A DNA stretch of 42,768 nucleotides from Bacillota bacterium (GTDB lineage: Bacteria; Bacillota; Clostridia; Oscillospirales; Acutalibacteraceae), in the NCBI GenBank assembly GCA_029008595.1, contig JAQXJH010000016.1, forward strand, positions 1-42,768, in the 5' to 3' direction. This document shows positions 33,483 through 42,709 of the stretch, in pieces. Made by a program: the position numbers and the translations under genes. Position 1 is the stretch's first letter. The number at the start of each line of letters is the position of its first letter. A model generated the notes under the pieces. The model saw nothing but the letters and a program-made list of their open reading frames with translations, was not told the origin of the DNA and ran no database searches.

Positions 33483-34376
33483 ATGAAGCTTTCGGAAATT
33501 GACAGCGCGCGGAAAACCGTATTTTCTCTGGAGGTTTTTCCGCCAAAAAAAACCAGCCCGTTGGAATCCGTCACAGGCATTCTCGGCGAAATGCGGCCGT
33601 TTGAACCGGATTTCATCAGCGTCACCTTCGGCGCGGGCGGCAGTCTGGCGGATAATTCCACCTGCAGGATCGCGTCAATGATCAAACATCAGTACGGGAT
33701 CGAACCGCTGGCGCATCTTTCCTGCGTCAACCTCAGCCGCGGCGAGGTGCTCGGCGTTCTGAAGCAGCTGGAGGAGGCCGGCGTGGAAAACGTGCTGGCG
33801 CTGCGCGGCGACCGGGTCCCTTCCTGCACGCCGAAGGAGGATTTTCATTATGCGTGTGAACTGATCGAGCTGATCCGGAAAAACAGCAGCATGGAGATCG
33901 CCGCGGCGTGCTACCCCGAAACGCATCCGGAGGCGCTTTCGCCCGAAGAAGATCTGCGCCATCTGAAGGAAAAGGTGGATGCCGGCGCAACGCACCTGAT
34001 CTCTCAGCTGTTTTTTGACAATCACGATTTTATCGATTTTCTTTATCGTGTGCGTTCCGCGGGGATCGAAGTCCCGGTGGAGGCGGGAATCATGCCGGTC
34101 GTGAACAAGAAGCAGATCGAGCGGATGGTCTCGCTCTGCGGCGCCAGCCTGCCGAAGAAATTCACCAAAATGATGAACCGGTACGGCGACGATCCCGAAG
34201 CCATGTACGACGCGGGCATCGCCTACGCCAGCGAACAGATCATCGATCTGGTTTCCAGCGGCGTACAGGGGATCCACCTGTATACGATGAACAATCCGGA
34301 GGTCGCGTCGCGCATCTGCCGCAATGTCCGTTCCATCATCCGCTGCGTGAACCGCGTGCCCGGCGCGCAGAACTGA
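33483..34376 (+). CDS. metF: methylenetetrahydrofolate reductase
   Basis: A 297-residue TIM-barrel flavoprotein. It opens with the family segment VFSLEVFPPKK, has ALRGDRVP for folate/FAD contact, AACYPETHPEA, and GATHLISQLFFDN and GIMPVVNKKQI later on. It reduces 5,10-methylene-THF to 5-methyl-THF, the methyl donor used by the methionine synthase encoded 700 bases downstream. The ATG at 33483 has AAAGGAG nine bases upstream. The order metF, reactivation gene, metH suggests one methionine operon; the gap to the next gene is 13 bases. Confidence 0.96.
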   Translation: MKLSEIDSARKTVFSLEVFPPKKTSPLESVTGILGEMRPFEPDFISVTFGAGGSLADNSTCRIASMIKHQYGIEPLAHLSCVNLSRGEVLGVLKQLEEAGVENVLALRGDRVPSCTPKEDFHYACELIELIRKNSSMEIAAACYPETHPEALSPEEDLRHLKEKVDAGATHLISQLFFDNHDFIDFLYRVRSAGIEVPVEAGIMPVVNKKQIERMVSLCGASLPKKFTKMMNRYGDDPEAMYDAGIAYASEQIIDLVSSGVQGIHLYTMNNPEVASRICRNVRSIIRCVNRVPGAQN

Positions 34377-34389
34377 TGTGGGGAAGGCC

Positions 34390-35085
34390 ATGAACGAAGA
34401 ATATGAGATCGACCGCGCGGAGGTGCTGCGCTATCTGCACTGCGGGGCGGAGGACGGCCCCACCCGCGCGCTGATAGACCGCTGTCTGGCGGAGGTCAGG
34501 CAGGCGGCCAGACCGCGTACGGTTTACCGGGTGTTCGAGCTGGAATCCATCGGTCCGGAATTTGTCTCGTTTGCCGGCGCGGAGCTGAAGATTCCCGGCA
34601 GCGATCTGCAGCGCCATCTGAAGGGCTGCCGGCGGGCGGTGCTGCTTGCGGCAACGCTCGGCGAAGGGGTGGATCGCGCAATCCGCACGGCGCAGGTGGT
34701 CGACATGGCGCGCGCGGTGGTGCTGGATTGCTGTGCAAGCGCCATGGTGGAATCGGTCTGTGATGCGGAAGAAGGCCGTCTGCGCGGCGAAGCGGTTTTG
34801 CGCGGTGAGTTTCTGACCCCGCGTTTTTCGCCGGGCTACGGGGACGTGCCGCTTGCTGTGCAGAAGAGCTTTTTGTCGGTGCTGGAAGCCGGAAAACGGA
34901 TCGGCCTTTCCGCTTCCGCGGAAAATCTGTTGGTTCCGCGCAAATCGGTTACTGCGGTGCTCGGTATCGCCGACCATCCGGTAACGGGGGCTTTGGCGGG
35001 CTGCAGAACCTGCGCGCTGCGGGGAAAATGCGAATTCCGCCGCCGGGGTACAACGTGTTTTACGGAAGAAATTCAGAATCGTTGA
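34390..35085 (+). CDS. stand-alone methionine synthase reactivation domain protein
   Basis: A 231-residue protein matching the C-terminal AdoMet-binding activation domain of MetH, here on its own. The AdoMet-site segment is TPRFSPGYGDVPL (143-155), and a small-residue helix with CCASAMVESV lies before it. In organisms where MetH lacks this domain (for example Thermotoga maritima) a separate protein performs reductive methylation of oxidised cobalamin. The C-terminus adds Cys205-x2-Cys208-x5-Cys214-x8-Cys223, not found in fused E. coli-type domains. It lies between metF and metH. The ATG at 34390 is used with GGGG six bases upstream; a GTG at 34378 is an alternative. Confidence 0.88.
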   Translation: MNEEYEIDRAEVLRYLHCGAEDGPTRALIDRCLAEVRQAARPRTVYRVFELESIGPEFVSFAGAELKIPGSDLQRHLKGCRRAVLLAATLGEGVDRAIRTAQVVDMARAVVLDCCASAMVESVCDAEEGRLRGEAVLRGEFLTPRFSPGYGDVPLAVQKSFLSVLEAGKRIGLSASAENLLVPRKSVTAVLGIADHPVTGALAGCRTCALRGKCEFRRRGTTCFTEEIQNR

Positions 35086-35102
35086 TTTGAGAGTGTGATA
35101 CC

Positions 35103-37490
35103 ATGAAAAATGTTCGGGAATTACTGCAGGGCAGCGTAGTGCTGCTGGACGGTGCGATGGGAACGATGCTGCAGAGAGGCGGTCTGCCGGCCGGGGAACG
35201 CCCCGAGCTGCTGAACCTTTCGCACCCGGAGCAGATCACGGCGATCCACCGCGCGTATGTGGAGCAGGGCGCGCAGATCATTTATACCAACACCTTCGGT
35301 GCAAACGAACGCAAGCTGGCGGGAACGGGCGCTTCCGTGGAACAGGTGATCACGGCCGGCGTAAAGGCCGCCAGGGCTGCTGCGGGAGAAAACGCCTTTA
35401 CCGCGCTCGACGTCGGCCCGCTCGGCGAACTGCTGGAACCTGCGGGAAGCCTGAGCTTTGAGGAAGCCTATGCGCTTTTTGCCCGGCAGATGACCGCGGG
35501 AGAGCGGGCAGGCGCCGATCTGATCGTGGTGGAGACCATGACGGATCTCTATGAGGTAAAAGCCGCTTTGCTGGCGGCAAAGGAGAACACAAAGCTCCCG
35601 GTTTTTGTGACGATGACGTTTGAGGAAAACGGCAGAACCTTTACCGGGTGTTCGGTTCCGGCCATGGCGCTCGTCTGCGAAGGACTCGGCGCGGACGCCA
35701 TCGGCTTCAACTGCTCGCTGGGGCCGGACGAGCTTTTCCCGATCGCAGAGGAGCTTTCGCACTGGACGTCGCTGCCCATGATCATCAAGGCGAATGCCGG
35801 CCTGCCCGATCCAGCCACAAATGAGTATCAGATCGATGCGGCGCATTTTGCGGCTTCCATGGAAAGGTTCCTGTCGCTCGGTGTTTCGCTGCTGGGCGGC
35901 TGCTGCGGTACGGCCCCGGAATATCTTGCTGCGCTGCGCAGTGCGGTGGAGGGGAAAGTTCCGTGCCCGCGCGATTATGTGCCGCGCGCCGCGCTCTGCA
36001 GCCCGACCAGAACCGTGGAGATCGACGGTGTGCGAATCATCGGCGAACGCATCAATCCCACCGGCAAAAAGCGCTTCAAGCAGGCGCTGCTGGAAAAGGA
36101 TATGGATTATATTCTGGCGCAGGGCATTGCGCAGGCGGAAGCCGGCGCCGAGATCCTCGACGTCAACGTTGGTCTGCCGGAGATCGATGAGCCTGAAATG
36201 ATGCGGGAAACGGTGCGCAGGCTGCAGTCTGTGCTGGAGCTGCCGCTTCAGCTGGATTCCAGCGACACCAAAGCGCTGGAGGCAGGTCTGCGCGCGTACA
36301 ATGGCAAGCCGATCGTCAATTCGGTCAACGGAGAGGAAAAATCGCTGCGCACCGTGCTGCCGCTCGTCAAAAAATACGGCGCTGCGGTCGTCGGGCTGAC
36401 GCTGGACGGAAACGGGATCCCGCTGAAGGCGGAGCAGCGTTTTGCCATCGCGGAAAAGATCCTCCGCGCAGCGCTTTCTTACGGGATCCGCCGGGAGGAT
36501 GTTTATATCGACTGCCTGACGCTGACCGCATCGGTGCAGCAGGCGGAGGTTTACGAGACGCTCCGGGCCGTGCGGATGGTGAAGGAAAGGCTTGGCCTGC
36601 ATACGGTGCTCGGCGTTTCCAATATTTCTTTCGGGCTGCCGAACCGGGAGCTGATCAACCGCTCGTTTTTGCTGCTCGCGATGGATGCGGGGCTTGATCT
36701 GCCGATCATCAATCCGAACATTTCCGCCATGACCGATACGGTCGCGGCGTTCAACGTGCTGGCAAACCGCGATCGCGGCGCGGTGCGGTTTGTGGAAAAA
36801 TATTCTCTTCCGGCGGAGGAGGCTGCCGCGCCGAAGACCGTGCAGCCGGGTTTGGAAGACCCCGCGCAGGCGCTCGGCAGCGCAGTCCGCAGGGGGATGC
36901 GCAGCGAGGCGGCCGCTTTGACCAAAGAACTGCTCAAAACGCGGGAGCCGATGCAGATCGTGGACGGGATCCTGATCCCGGCGCTCGACGAGGTCGGCAG
37001 AAAATTTGAGACCGGTGTGCTGTTTCTGCCGCAGCTGCTGCAGGCGGCGCAGGCTTCGCAGGAGGCGTTTTCCTGCATCAGGGATGCGATCGCTGCAGCG
37101 GGAGCTTCCGGCGAAGACAAGGGCAGGATCATTGTCGCCACCGTCAAGGGAGATATTCACGATATCGGCAAGAATATTGTCAAGACCCTGCTCGAGAATT
37201 ACGGCTTCCGTGTGATCGATCTGGGACGCGATGTGCCTCCGGAGACGGTTCTCCGCGCGGCGCAGGAGCAGAAGGTGCGGCTGATCGGCCTCAGCGCGCT
37301 GATGACGACGACGCTGAAAAGTATGGAGGAAACGATCACGCTGCTCAAACGGGAAATTCCCGATTGCCGCGTGATGGTCGGCGGTGCGGTGGTGACGGAG
37401 GATTATGCCGCAAGGATCGGCGCCGATTACTATGCGCAGGATGCCCGCCGCTCCGTTGCGATCGCACAGGAGTTCTTTGAAAACACATGA
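35103..37490 (+). CDS. metH: B12-dependent methionine synthase (core domains)
   Basis: A 795-residue enzyme with three of the four MetH modules. Residues 1-290 form the homocysteine domain with zinc ligands Cys204, Cys267 and Cys268 (NCSLG and GGCCGT). Residues about 305-570 form the pterin-binding domain (IIGERINPTGKKRFK, then VNSVNGEEKS). Residues about 590-795 are the cobalamin cap and binding domain with the cobalt ligand His686 in GDIHDIGKNIV. The C-terminal activation domain is absent and is supplied by the preceding gene, 17 bases upstream. Methylates homocysteine with 5-methyl-THF. A terminator follows. Confidence 0.97.
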   Translation: MKNVRELLQGSVVLLDGAMGTMLQRGGLPAGERPELLNLSHPEQITAIHRAYVEQGAQIIYTNTFGANERKLAGTGASVEQVITAGVKAARAAAGENAFTALDVGPLGELLEPAGSLSFEEAYALFARQMTAGERAGADLIVVETMTDLYEVKAALLAAKENTKLPVFVTMTFEENGRTFTGCSVPAMALVCEGLGADAIGFNCSLGPDELFPIAEELSHWTSLPMIIKANAGLPDPATNEYQIDAAHFAASMERFLSLGVSLLGGCCGTAPEYLAALRSAVEGKVPCPRDYVPRAALCSPTRTVEIDGVRIIGERINPTGKKRFKQALLEKDMDYILAQGIAQAEAGAEILDVNVGLPEIDEPEMMRETVRRLQSVLELPLQLDSSDTKALEAGLRAYNGKPIVNSVNGEEKSLRTVLPLVKKYGAAVVGLTLDGNGIPLKAEQRFAIAEKILRAALSYGIRREDVYIDCLTLTASVQQAEVYETLRAVRMVKERLGLHTVLGVSNISFGLPNRELINRSFLLLAMDAGLDLPIINPNISAMTDTVAAFNVLANRDRGAVRFVEKYSLPAEEAAAPKTVQPGLEDPAQALGSAVRRGMRSEAAALTKELLKTREPMQIVDGILIPALDEVGRKFETGVLFLPQLLQAAQASQEAFSCIRDAIAAAGASGEDKGRIIVATVKGDIHDIGKNIVKTLLENYGFRVIDLGRDVPPETVLRAAQEQKVRLIGLSALMTTTLKSMEETITLLKREIPDCRVMVGGAVVTEDYAARIGADYYAQDARRSVAIAQEFFENT

Positions 37491-37506
37491 CCTTTGCTTC
37501 TTTACG

Positions 37507-37538
37507 ACAGTCTCCTTTGCGGAGACTGTTGTTTTTTT
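37507..37538 (+). terminator. intrinsic terminator after metH
   Basis: Perfect 9-bp stem ACAGTCTCC (37507-37515) with GGAGACTGT (37521-37529) and seven T at 37532-37538. Confidence 0.92.
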
Positions 37539-37554
37539 ATTCACAATTTTTCGG

Positions 37555-37584
37555 TTGAAACAAAAGAAACGGGTGTGCTACAAT
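37555..37584 (+). promoter_or_regulatory. promoter of the activase/dehydratase-like gene pair
   Basis: -35 TTGAAA (37555-37560), 18-base spacer, -10 TACAAT (37579-37584), right after the metH terminator. Confidence 0.7.
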
Positions 37585-37636
37585 ATTACACAAAACGGTT
37601 CGGCGGCGCCGGAAAACGAAAGGAACGGTCTTGGAA

Positions 37637-40573
37637 ATGGCGGTCACTCTGGGGATCGACGTTGGCTCCACCACGGCAAAAATCGTTGTGTTGCGGGACG
37701 GAAAGGTTGAATATGAGCGGTATGAGCGCCACTTTTCTCAGGTGCGCCAGAAAACGCTGGAATTGGTGCAGGGCGCGGAGCAATTTCTGCGCGGAGAGGT
37801 CATTTTTCCGGCGATCTCCGGTTCGGCGGGTCTGGGAGAAGCGCGCGCTGCGGGGATCCCGTTTGTGCAGGAGGTTTTTGCAACGGGAGAGGCGGTGCGC
37901 CGTTTTGCGCCGCAGACCGACGTTGTGATCGAGCTGGGCGGCGAGGACGCGAAAATCATCTTTTTCCGCGGCGGGATGGATGAACGCATGAACGGCAGCT
38001 GCGCCGGCGGAACCGGCGCTTTCATCGACCAGATGGCGACGCTGCTGAGCGTAACGCCCGGCGAACTGGATGAACTGAGCCTCGGCAGCGAACGCATTTA
38101 CCCGATCGCGTCGCGCTGCGGTGTGTTTGCAAAATCCGATCTTCAGCCGCTGCTCAACCAGGGCGCGCGCAAGGAGGATATTGCCGCGAGCATTTATCAA
38201 GCGGTCGTCAACCAGACGATCACCGGACTGGCGCAGGGCAGACGGATCGAAGGCAACGTCATGTTTCTTGGCGGCCCGCTGTATTATTGCCGCGGCCTGC
38301 GGGAACGTTTTGTCAGAACGCTCGGGCTGAAGGACGGGCAGGCGCTCTTCCCGGAATACGGAAGGTTTGCCGTTGCGCTCGGCGCGGCGATCTACGCCGG
38401 AAAGGCACAGCAGACCATGACCTATGACGGGCTGATCGCAGGGCTGACGCGCGCGCTGCAGGAAAAGCCGGCAGCGCGAACGCTTGCCCCTCTGTTCCGG
38501 GATCAGGAGGAATATGATGAATTCTGCGCCCGTCACGCCAGAGCGTCGGTGCCGTCTGCCGATCCTGCCGTTTATTCCGGGGATGCCTATCTCGGCATCG
38601 ACTGCGGAAGCACGACGACAAAGCTGTGCCTGATCAGCGCCGACGGCAGGCTGCTGGACAGCTTTTACAGCTCCAATCACGGCGAGCCGGTCGAGATCGT
38701 GCTCGGTCAGCTGATCCGTCTGCGCCGTCTCTGCGGCGACCGGATCCGTATCCGCTCTTCCGCTGTCACAGGCTACGGGGAAGAGCTGATCCGCGCAGCG
38801 TTCCATCTGGACGGCGGGCTGGTGGAAACGATGGCGCACTTCCGCGCTGCGCGTCACTTCAATCCGAATGTGGAATTCATTCTTGATATCGGCGGGCAGG
38901 ACATCAAATGCTTCCGTGTGCGCAAGGAATCCATTGACAGCATCATGCTCAACGAGGCGTGCTCTTCGGGCTGCGGCTCGTTTCTGGAGACCTTTGCAAA
39001 GGCGCTGGGATATACGGCGGAGGAATTTGCAAAGCTCGGCCTGTTTGCAAAGCACCCCGTCGATCTCGGTTCCCGATGCACCGTGTTCATGAACTCGTCG
39101 GTCAAGCAGGCGCAGAAGGATGGTGCCGGTGTAAGCGATATTTCGGCCGGCCTTTCGATGAGCGTGGTGCGAAATGCGCTGTACAAGGTCATCCGCGCGA
39201 CCTCGGCCGATGAACTGGGGCGCGAGATCGTGGTACAGGGCGGAACGTTCCTGAACGATGCGGTGCTCCGCAGCTTTGAACGGGAGATCGGCAGAGAGGT
39301 GATCCGGCCGACGATTGCAGGGCTGATGGGCGCGTTCGGTGCGGCGCTTTACGCCGGAACGATCCCGACAGAGCAGTCTTCGCTGCTCTCGCTGGACGAA
39401 CTGGAGCATTTTACCCACACGTCCAAAGCGGTCACCTGCGGAGGGTGCACAAATCACTGCCCGCTGACGGTGAACACCTTTCGCGGCAGCGAACGGCTGA
39501 TCTCGGGCAACAAGTGTGAAAAGGGTGCGGGCGGCGTTCAGAAGAGCGGGCTGCCCAATCTGTATGAATTCAAGCAGAAGCGGCTGAATTCGCTCAAACC
39601 GGTTCCCGGGCCGCGCGGAACCATCGGTCTGCCGCAGGCGCTCGGAATGATCGAACAGGCGCCGTTCTGGTATACCGTTTTTACCGAGCTGGGCTTTGCG
39701 GTCAGGCTTTCGGGCGATTCGTCGCGCGCACTTTACGCAAAAGGACAGTATACCATCCCGTCTGACACAGTCTGCTATCCGGCCAAGCTGATGCACGGCC
39801 ATATCCAGACGCTGCTGGAACAGCAGGTGGACGCGATCTTTTACCCGTGCCTGACGTATAATTTTGATGAAAAGGAAAGCGACAACCATTACAACTGCCC
39901 GGTCGTCGCCTATTATTCCGAACTGCTGCGCGCCAATGATGAAGATCTTCAGAAGGCGAAGTTTCTTTATCCGTATCTGAACATCAACAATGAAAAGCAG
40001 CTGACCCGGGAGCTGTTCCGGATGCTGCAGGAGGAGTTCGGCGGCTTTACCCCGAAGCAGGTTCGCGCGGCGGTTCGGGCAGGATACGAAAAATACAGCG
40101 AATGGCAGCAGGAGATCGTGCAGCGTGGCCGCGAGGCACTGGATTACGCGGCAAGGAACCACAAGCGCGTGATCGTTCTGGCGGGCCGCCCGTATCACAT
40201 CGATCCCGAGATCAATCACGGGATCGACAAGCTGATCTCTTCACTGGGGCTGGTCGTCGTGACGGAGGACAGCGTCAGCCCGCTGGCGCATACGCCGAAG
40301 GTCGGTGTGCTGAATCAATGGACGTACCATTCAAGGCTTTACCGTGCGGCGGAGTTTGTTGCCGGACACGAAAACTGCGAACTGGTGCAGCTGGTTTCGT
40401 TCGGCTGCGGCGTGGATGCGATCACGACCGACGAAGTGCGTGCGATCCTGGAAAAGCACGACCGGCTGTATACACAGATCAAAATCGACGAGATCACAAA
40501 CCTCGGTGCGGTCAAGATCCGCATCCGCAGCCTGTTGGAGGCGCTCGATGAAAGAAGGAGTTCCAATGGATGA
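37637..40573 (+). CDS. acyl-CoA dehydratase activase-related protein, tandem activase plus DUF2229
   Basis: A 978-residue protein with two BadF/HgdC-type ATPase domains in tandem and a C-terminal DUF2229-like region. Domain 1 (1-255) starts LGIDVGSTTAK and carries Cys122 (SCAGGTGAF) and Cys161 (SRCGVFAKSD). Domain 2 (318-575) starts LGIDCGSTTTK and carries Cys442 (ACSSGCGSF) and Cys481 (SRCTVF). In HgdC a homodimer holds one [4Fe-4S] cluster by the equivalent two cysteines of each subunit. A further Cys601-x2-Cys604-x3-Cys608 and Cys627 follow. HgdC-type activases drive ATP-dependent low-potential electron transfer. Start: ATG 37637, or TTG 37631, which has better ribosome-site spacing. Confidence 0.93.
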   Translation: MAVTLGIDVGSTTAKIVVLRDGKVEYERYERHFSQVRQKTLELVQGAEQFLRGEVIFPAISGSAGLGEARAAGIPFVQEVFATGEAVRRFAPQTDVVIELGGEDAKIIFFRGGMDERMNGSCAGGTGAFIDQMATLLSVTPGELDELSLGSERIYPIASRCGVFAKSDLQPLLNQGARKEDIAASIYQAVVNQTITGLAQGRRIEGNVMFLGGPLYYCRGLRERFVRTLGLKDGQALFPEYGRFAVALGAAIYAGKAQQTMTYDGLIAGLTRALQEKPAARTLAPLFRDQEEYDEFCARHARASVPSADPAVYSGDAYLGIDCGSTTTKLCLISADGRLLDSFYSSNHGEPVEIVLGQLIRLRRLCGDRIRIRSSAVTGYGEELIRAAFHLDGGLVETMAHFRAARHFNPNVEFILDIGGQDIKCFRVRKESIDSIMLNEACSSGCGSFLETFAKALGYTAEEFAKLGLFAKHPVDLGSRCTVFMNSSVKQAQKDGAGVSDISAGLSMSVVRNALYKVIRATSADELGREIVVQGGTFLNDAVLRSFEREIGREVIRPTIAGLMGAFGAALYAGTIPTEQSSLLSLDELEHFTHTSKAVTCGGCTNHCPLTVNTFRGSERLISGNKCEKGAGGVQKSGLPNLYEFKQKRLNSLKPVPGPRGTIGLPQALGMIEQAPFWYTVFTELGFAVRLSGDSSRALYAKGQYTIPSDTVCYPAKLMHGHIQTLLEQQVDAIFYPCLTYNFDEKESDNHYNCPVVAYYSELLRANDEDLQKAKFLYPYLNINNEKQLTRELFRMLQEEFGGFTPKQVRAAVRAGYEKYSEWQQEIVQRGREALDYAARNHKRVIVLAGRPYHIDPEINHGIDKLISSLGLVVVTEDSVSPLAHTPKVGVLNQWTYHSRLYRAAEFVAGHENCELVQLVSFGCGVDAITTDEVRAILEKHDRLYTQIKIDEITNLGAVKIRIRSLLEALDERRSSNG

Positions 40574-41879
40574 AGAATCCCGCGTGATCTTTACAAAAGA
40601 GATGAGAAAAGAATACACGATTCTGGTGCCGACGATGCTGCCGACGCACTTTAAAATGATCGAGGGGATCTTTCGTTCCTACGGGCTGAACACCGTCTTG
40701 CTGGGAAATTCCGGTCAGCCGGTGATCGACTGCGGGCTGCGTTATGTACATAACGATACCTGTTACCCGGCGCTTCTTGTGATCGGGCAGATGATCAACG
40801 CGATCGAGACCGGAGGTTACGACCCGCACAAAATCGCGCTGATGATCACGCAGACCGGCGGCGGATGCCGTGCGTCCAATTATATTTTTCTGCTGCGCAA
40901 GGCGCTCAGAAAGGCGGGCTACGGTTTTGTTCCGGTCATTTCGCTGAATTTCAATCATCTGGAAAAGAATCCGGGATTTCAGCTGTCGCTTTCCATGCTG
41001 GACCGGATGGTTTATGCGGTGCTGTACGGCGATCTGCTGATGCTGCTGCAGAACCAGTGCCGCCCGTATGAGGTTCTGCCCGGTTCCGCGGAGAAGCTGG
41101 CCGGCGAATGGACCGCGCGGCTGGTGGAACAGATGAAAGGGCGCGGTATGGTGCAGTACCGGCAGGTGAAGGAAAATTACCGCGCGATCCTGCGCGATTT
41201 TGCCGCGCTGCCCCGCAGGAACGAAGAAAAGCTGCGCGTTGGGATCGTGGGCGAAATTTTCGTCAAGTTTTCGCCGCTGGGGAACAACAATCTGGAGCAG
41301 TTCCTGCTCTCCGAAGGCTGCGAGCCGGTGGTGCCCGGTCTGCTCGATTTTTGCCTTTACTGCGTGTATAATTCCATTGCCGATCATCAGCTTTACGGAA
41401 CCGGCGCGCTCAAGGCGAAGGTGGTGGAGGCGGCCTATCGTTTTCTGCTGAAAAAGCAGCAGGATATCATCGATCTGATCGAGGAGCAGGGCGTTTTCCG
41501 CCCGATGACCCCGTTTGAGGTCACGCGGAACCTGACGCAGGGTTATGTCGGTATCGGCGCCAAAATGGGAGAAGGCTGGCTGCTGACCGCCGAAATGCTG
41601 GAGCTTGCGCATGAGAATGTGAAGAACATTGTCTGCACCCAGCCGTTTGGCTGCCTGCCGAACCATATCGTCGGCAAAGGCATGATGAAACAGATCAAAG
41701 AAAAAAATCCCGGCGTCAACATTGTTGCCGTCGATTATGATGCCGGTGCAACGAAGATCAATCAGGAAAACCGCATCAAGCTGATGCTGGCAAACGCGCG
41801 GCAGAACGAGCAGGCGGCAGAGCCTGCGGCCGTTCCGGAACCGGCGGAAAAGCTGCCCGCGGCCGCTGCGGAGCAATAG
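40566..41879 (+). CDS. 2-hydroxyacyl-CoA dehydratase-like (HgdB-related) protein
   Basis: A 437-residue protein related to the BcrB/HgdB dehydratase subunits and the C-terminal part of DUF2229 proteins. Cysteines that could hold Fe-S clusters are in HNDTCYPALLV, TGGGCRASNY, LLDFCLYCVYN and VCTQPFGCLPNHI. It overlaps the activase gene by 8 bases (stop at 40571-40573, start ATG 40566, AAGGAG five bases upstream), so the two are coupled and probably form one complex. No second dehydratase subunit, CoA transferase or acyl-CoA dehydrogenase is near, so a classic 2-hydroxyacyl-CoA pathway is not supported. The Ala/Glu/Pro-rich tail of about 25 residues looks disordered. Confidence 0.87.
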   Translation: MDEESRVIFTKEMRKEYTILVPTMLPTHFKMIEGIFRSYGLNTVLLGNSGQPVIDCGLRYVHNDTCYPALLVIGQMINAIETGGYDPHKIALMITQTGGGCRASNYIFLLRKALRKAGYGFVPVISLNFNHLEKNPGFQLSLSMLDRMVYAVLYGDLLMLLQNQCRPYEVLPGSAEKLAGEWTARLVEQMKGRGMVQYRQVKENYRAILRDFAALPRRNEEKLRVGIVGEIFVKFSPLGNNNLEQFLLSEGCEPVVPGLLDFCLYCVYNSIADHQLYGTGALKAKVVEAAYRFLLKKQQDIIDLIEEQGVFRPMTPFEVTRNLTQGYVGIGAKMGEGWLLTAEMLELAHENVKNIVCTQPFGCLPNHIVGKGMMKQIKEKNPGVNIVAVDYDAGATKINQENRIKLMLANARQNEQAAEPAAVPEPAEKLPAAAAEQ

Positions 41880-41910
41880 CGCCTGCCGCTGCCCGGCAGC
41901 AGAAAAAAAC

Positions 41911-41947
41911 AAACCCGTGCGGAGGCGGCCTGCCCCCACACGGGTTT
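41911..41947. terminator. terminator between converging genes
   Basis: AAACCCGTG (41911-41919) pairs perfectly with CACGGGTTT (41939-41947); the arms end in A and T runs, so it can serve both the dehydratase-like gene and the leftward lipoprotein gene. Confidence 0.75.
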
Positions 41948-41966
41948 CATCATTGATTGACGTATT

Positions 41967-42608
41967 TCACGAAAGCTTCTTTTTCAGCTCCCGGCGGAAA
42001 GCGTCGATATTCCAGCCGGTGCAATTATCGATTGCAGGGTGGACACGCTGCATCGCAAGCAAGACGTTCTGGTTCGTCAGATAAAAGCTTTTGGAGGAAG
42101 AGGTGTCATAGGCCGATTCCAGGCTGGCTTCGACCGTGTCCGGATCCGGAACGGAAATTTTCATGACAAATTTGCTGTTTTTCTTGAATGGGGAGAGATC
42201 ATACCCTTCCGCCGCGCCGCTGATGCAGAGAAGAATATCGCTTTCTCCGGCGAAGCAGTCGGTCTCGTACAGGACGGAATCCACATGCGCCGGGATCGTG
42301 TAGTTGATGATGGTGGTCGCCGGAAGCCCCGACGCAGGAGAAAGCGAGAGGGAGATCCGTTCCGGTTCCCCGGTAAGCGTTACCTCCACAAAACCGGCAA
42401 ACCGCTCATCTCTCTGGAATTCTTTCAGATCTTCGACGCCCATGACAGAAGCGAACGGATTCCCTTCCACATACGGGTATTCCGCACGCAGCGCTTCCAG
42501 CTCGCTGCCCGTTACCGGCTCGGGCGGCTGGCTGCAGGCGGAACAGAACACGCCGAGCATCAGCGCGGCAAGAACGGCGCAGAAACGTTTCCACTGAAAA
42601 GTTTTCAT
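41967..42608 (-). CDS. predicted lipoprotein, unknown function
   Basis: A 213-residue secreted protein. The N-terminus has a basic start (MKTFQWKR), a hydrophobic core and a lipobox-like end with Cys25 (FCSAC-S), so it is likely lipid-anchored on the outer face of the membrane. The mature part has no family I recognise; it is mixed alpha/beta with a conserved-looking C-terminus (NCTGWNIDAFRRELKKKLS). The ATG at 42608 follows AAAGGGGA; a TTG two codons earlier has a worse position. A near-identical 3' end of a second copy lies immediately upstream on the same strand, so the gene is part of a tandem family. Confidence 0.8.
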   Translation of the reverse strand: MKTFQWKRFCAVLAALMLGVFCSACSQPPEPVTGSELEALRAEYPYVEGNPFASVMGVEDLKEFQRDERFAGFVEVTLTGEPERISLSLSPASGLPATTIINYTIPAHVDSVLYETDCFAGESDILLCISGAAEGYDLSPFKKNSKFVMKISVPDPDTVEASLESAYDTSSSKSFYLTNQNVLLAMQRVHPAIDNCTGWNIDAFRRELKKKLS

Positions 42609-42709
42609 GCTCAATTTCCCCTTTCACAAATAAAGAATAAGAATAGTGTAAGATGTCACAAAGAACAGATTCTTGCAGTTTTAGAAGGATTGCGGCAGGA
42701 CAAAGATTT

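Noticed and set aside
35121..37544. 807-codon open frame on the minus strand
   Set aside because: Antisense to metH over its whole length; the metH frame has complete catalytic motifs and this one has none.
37586..40219. Very long open frame (877 codons) on the minus strand
   Set aside because: It is exactly antisense to the activase gene, has no ribosome site and shows Arg/His-rich low-information sequence typical of the mirror of GC-rich codon usage.
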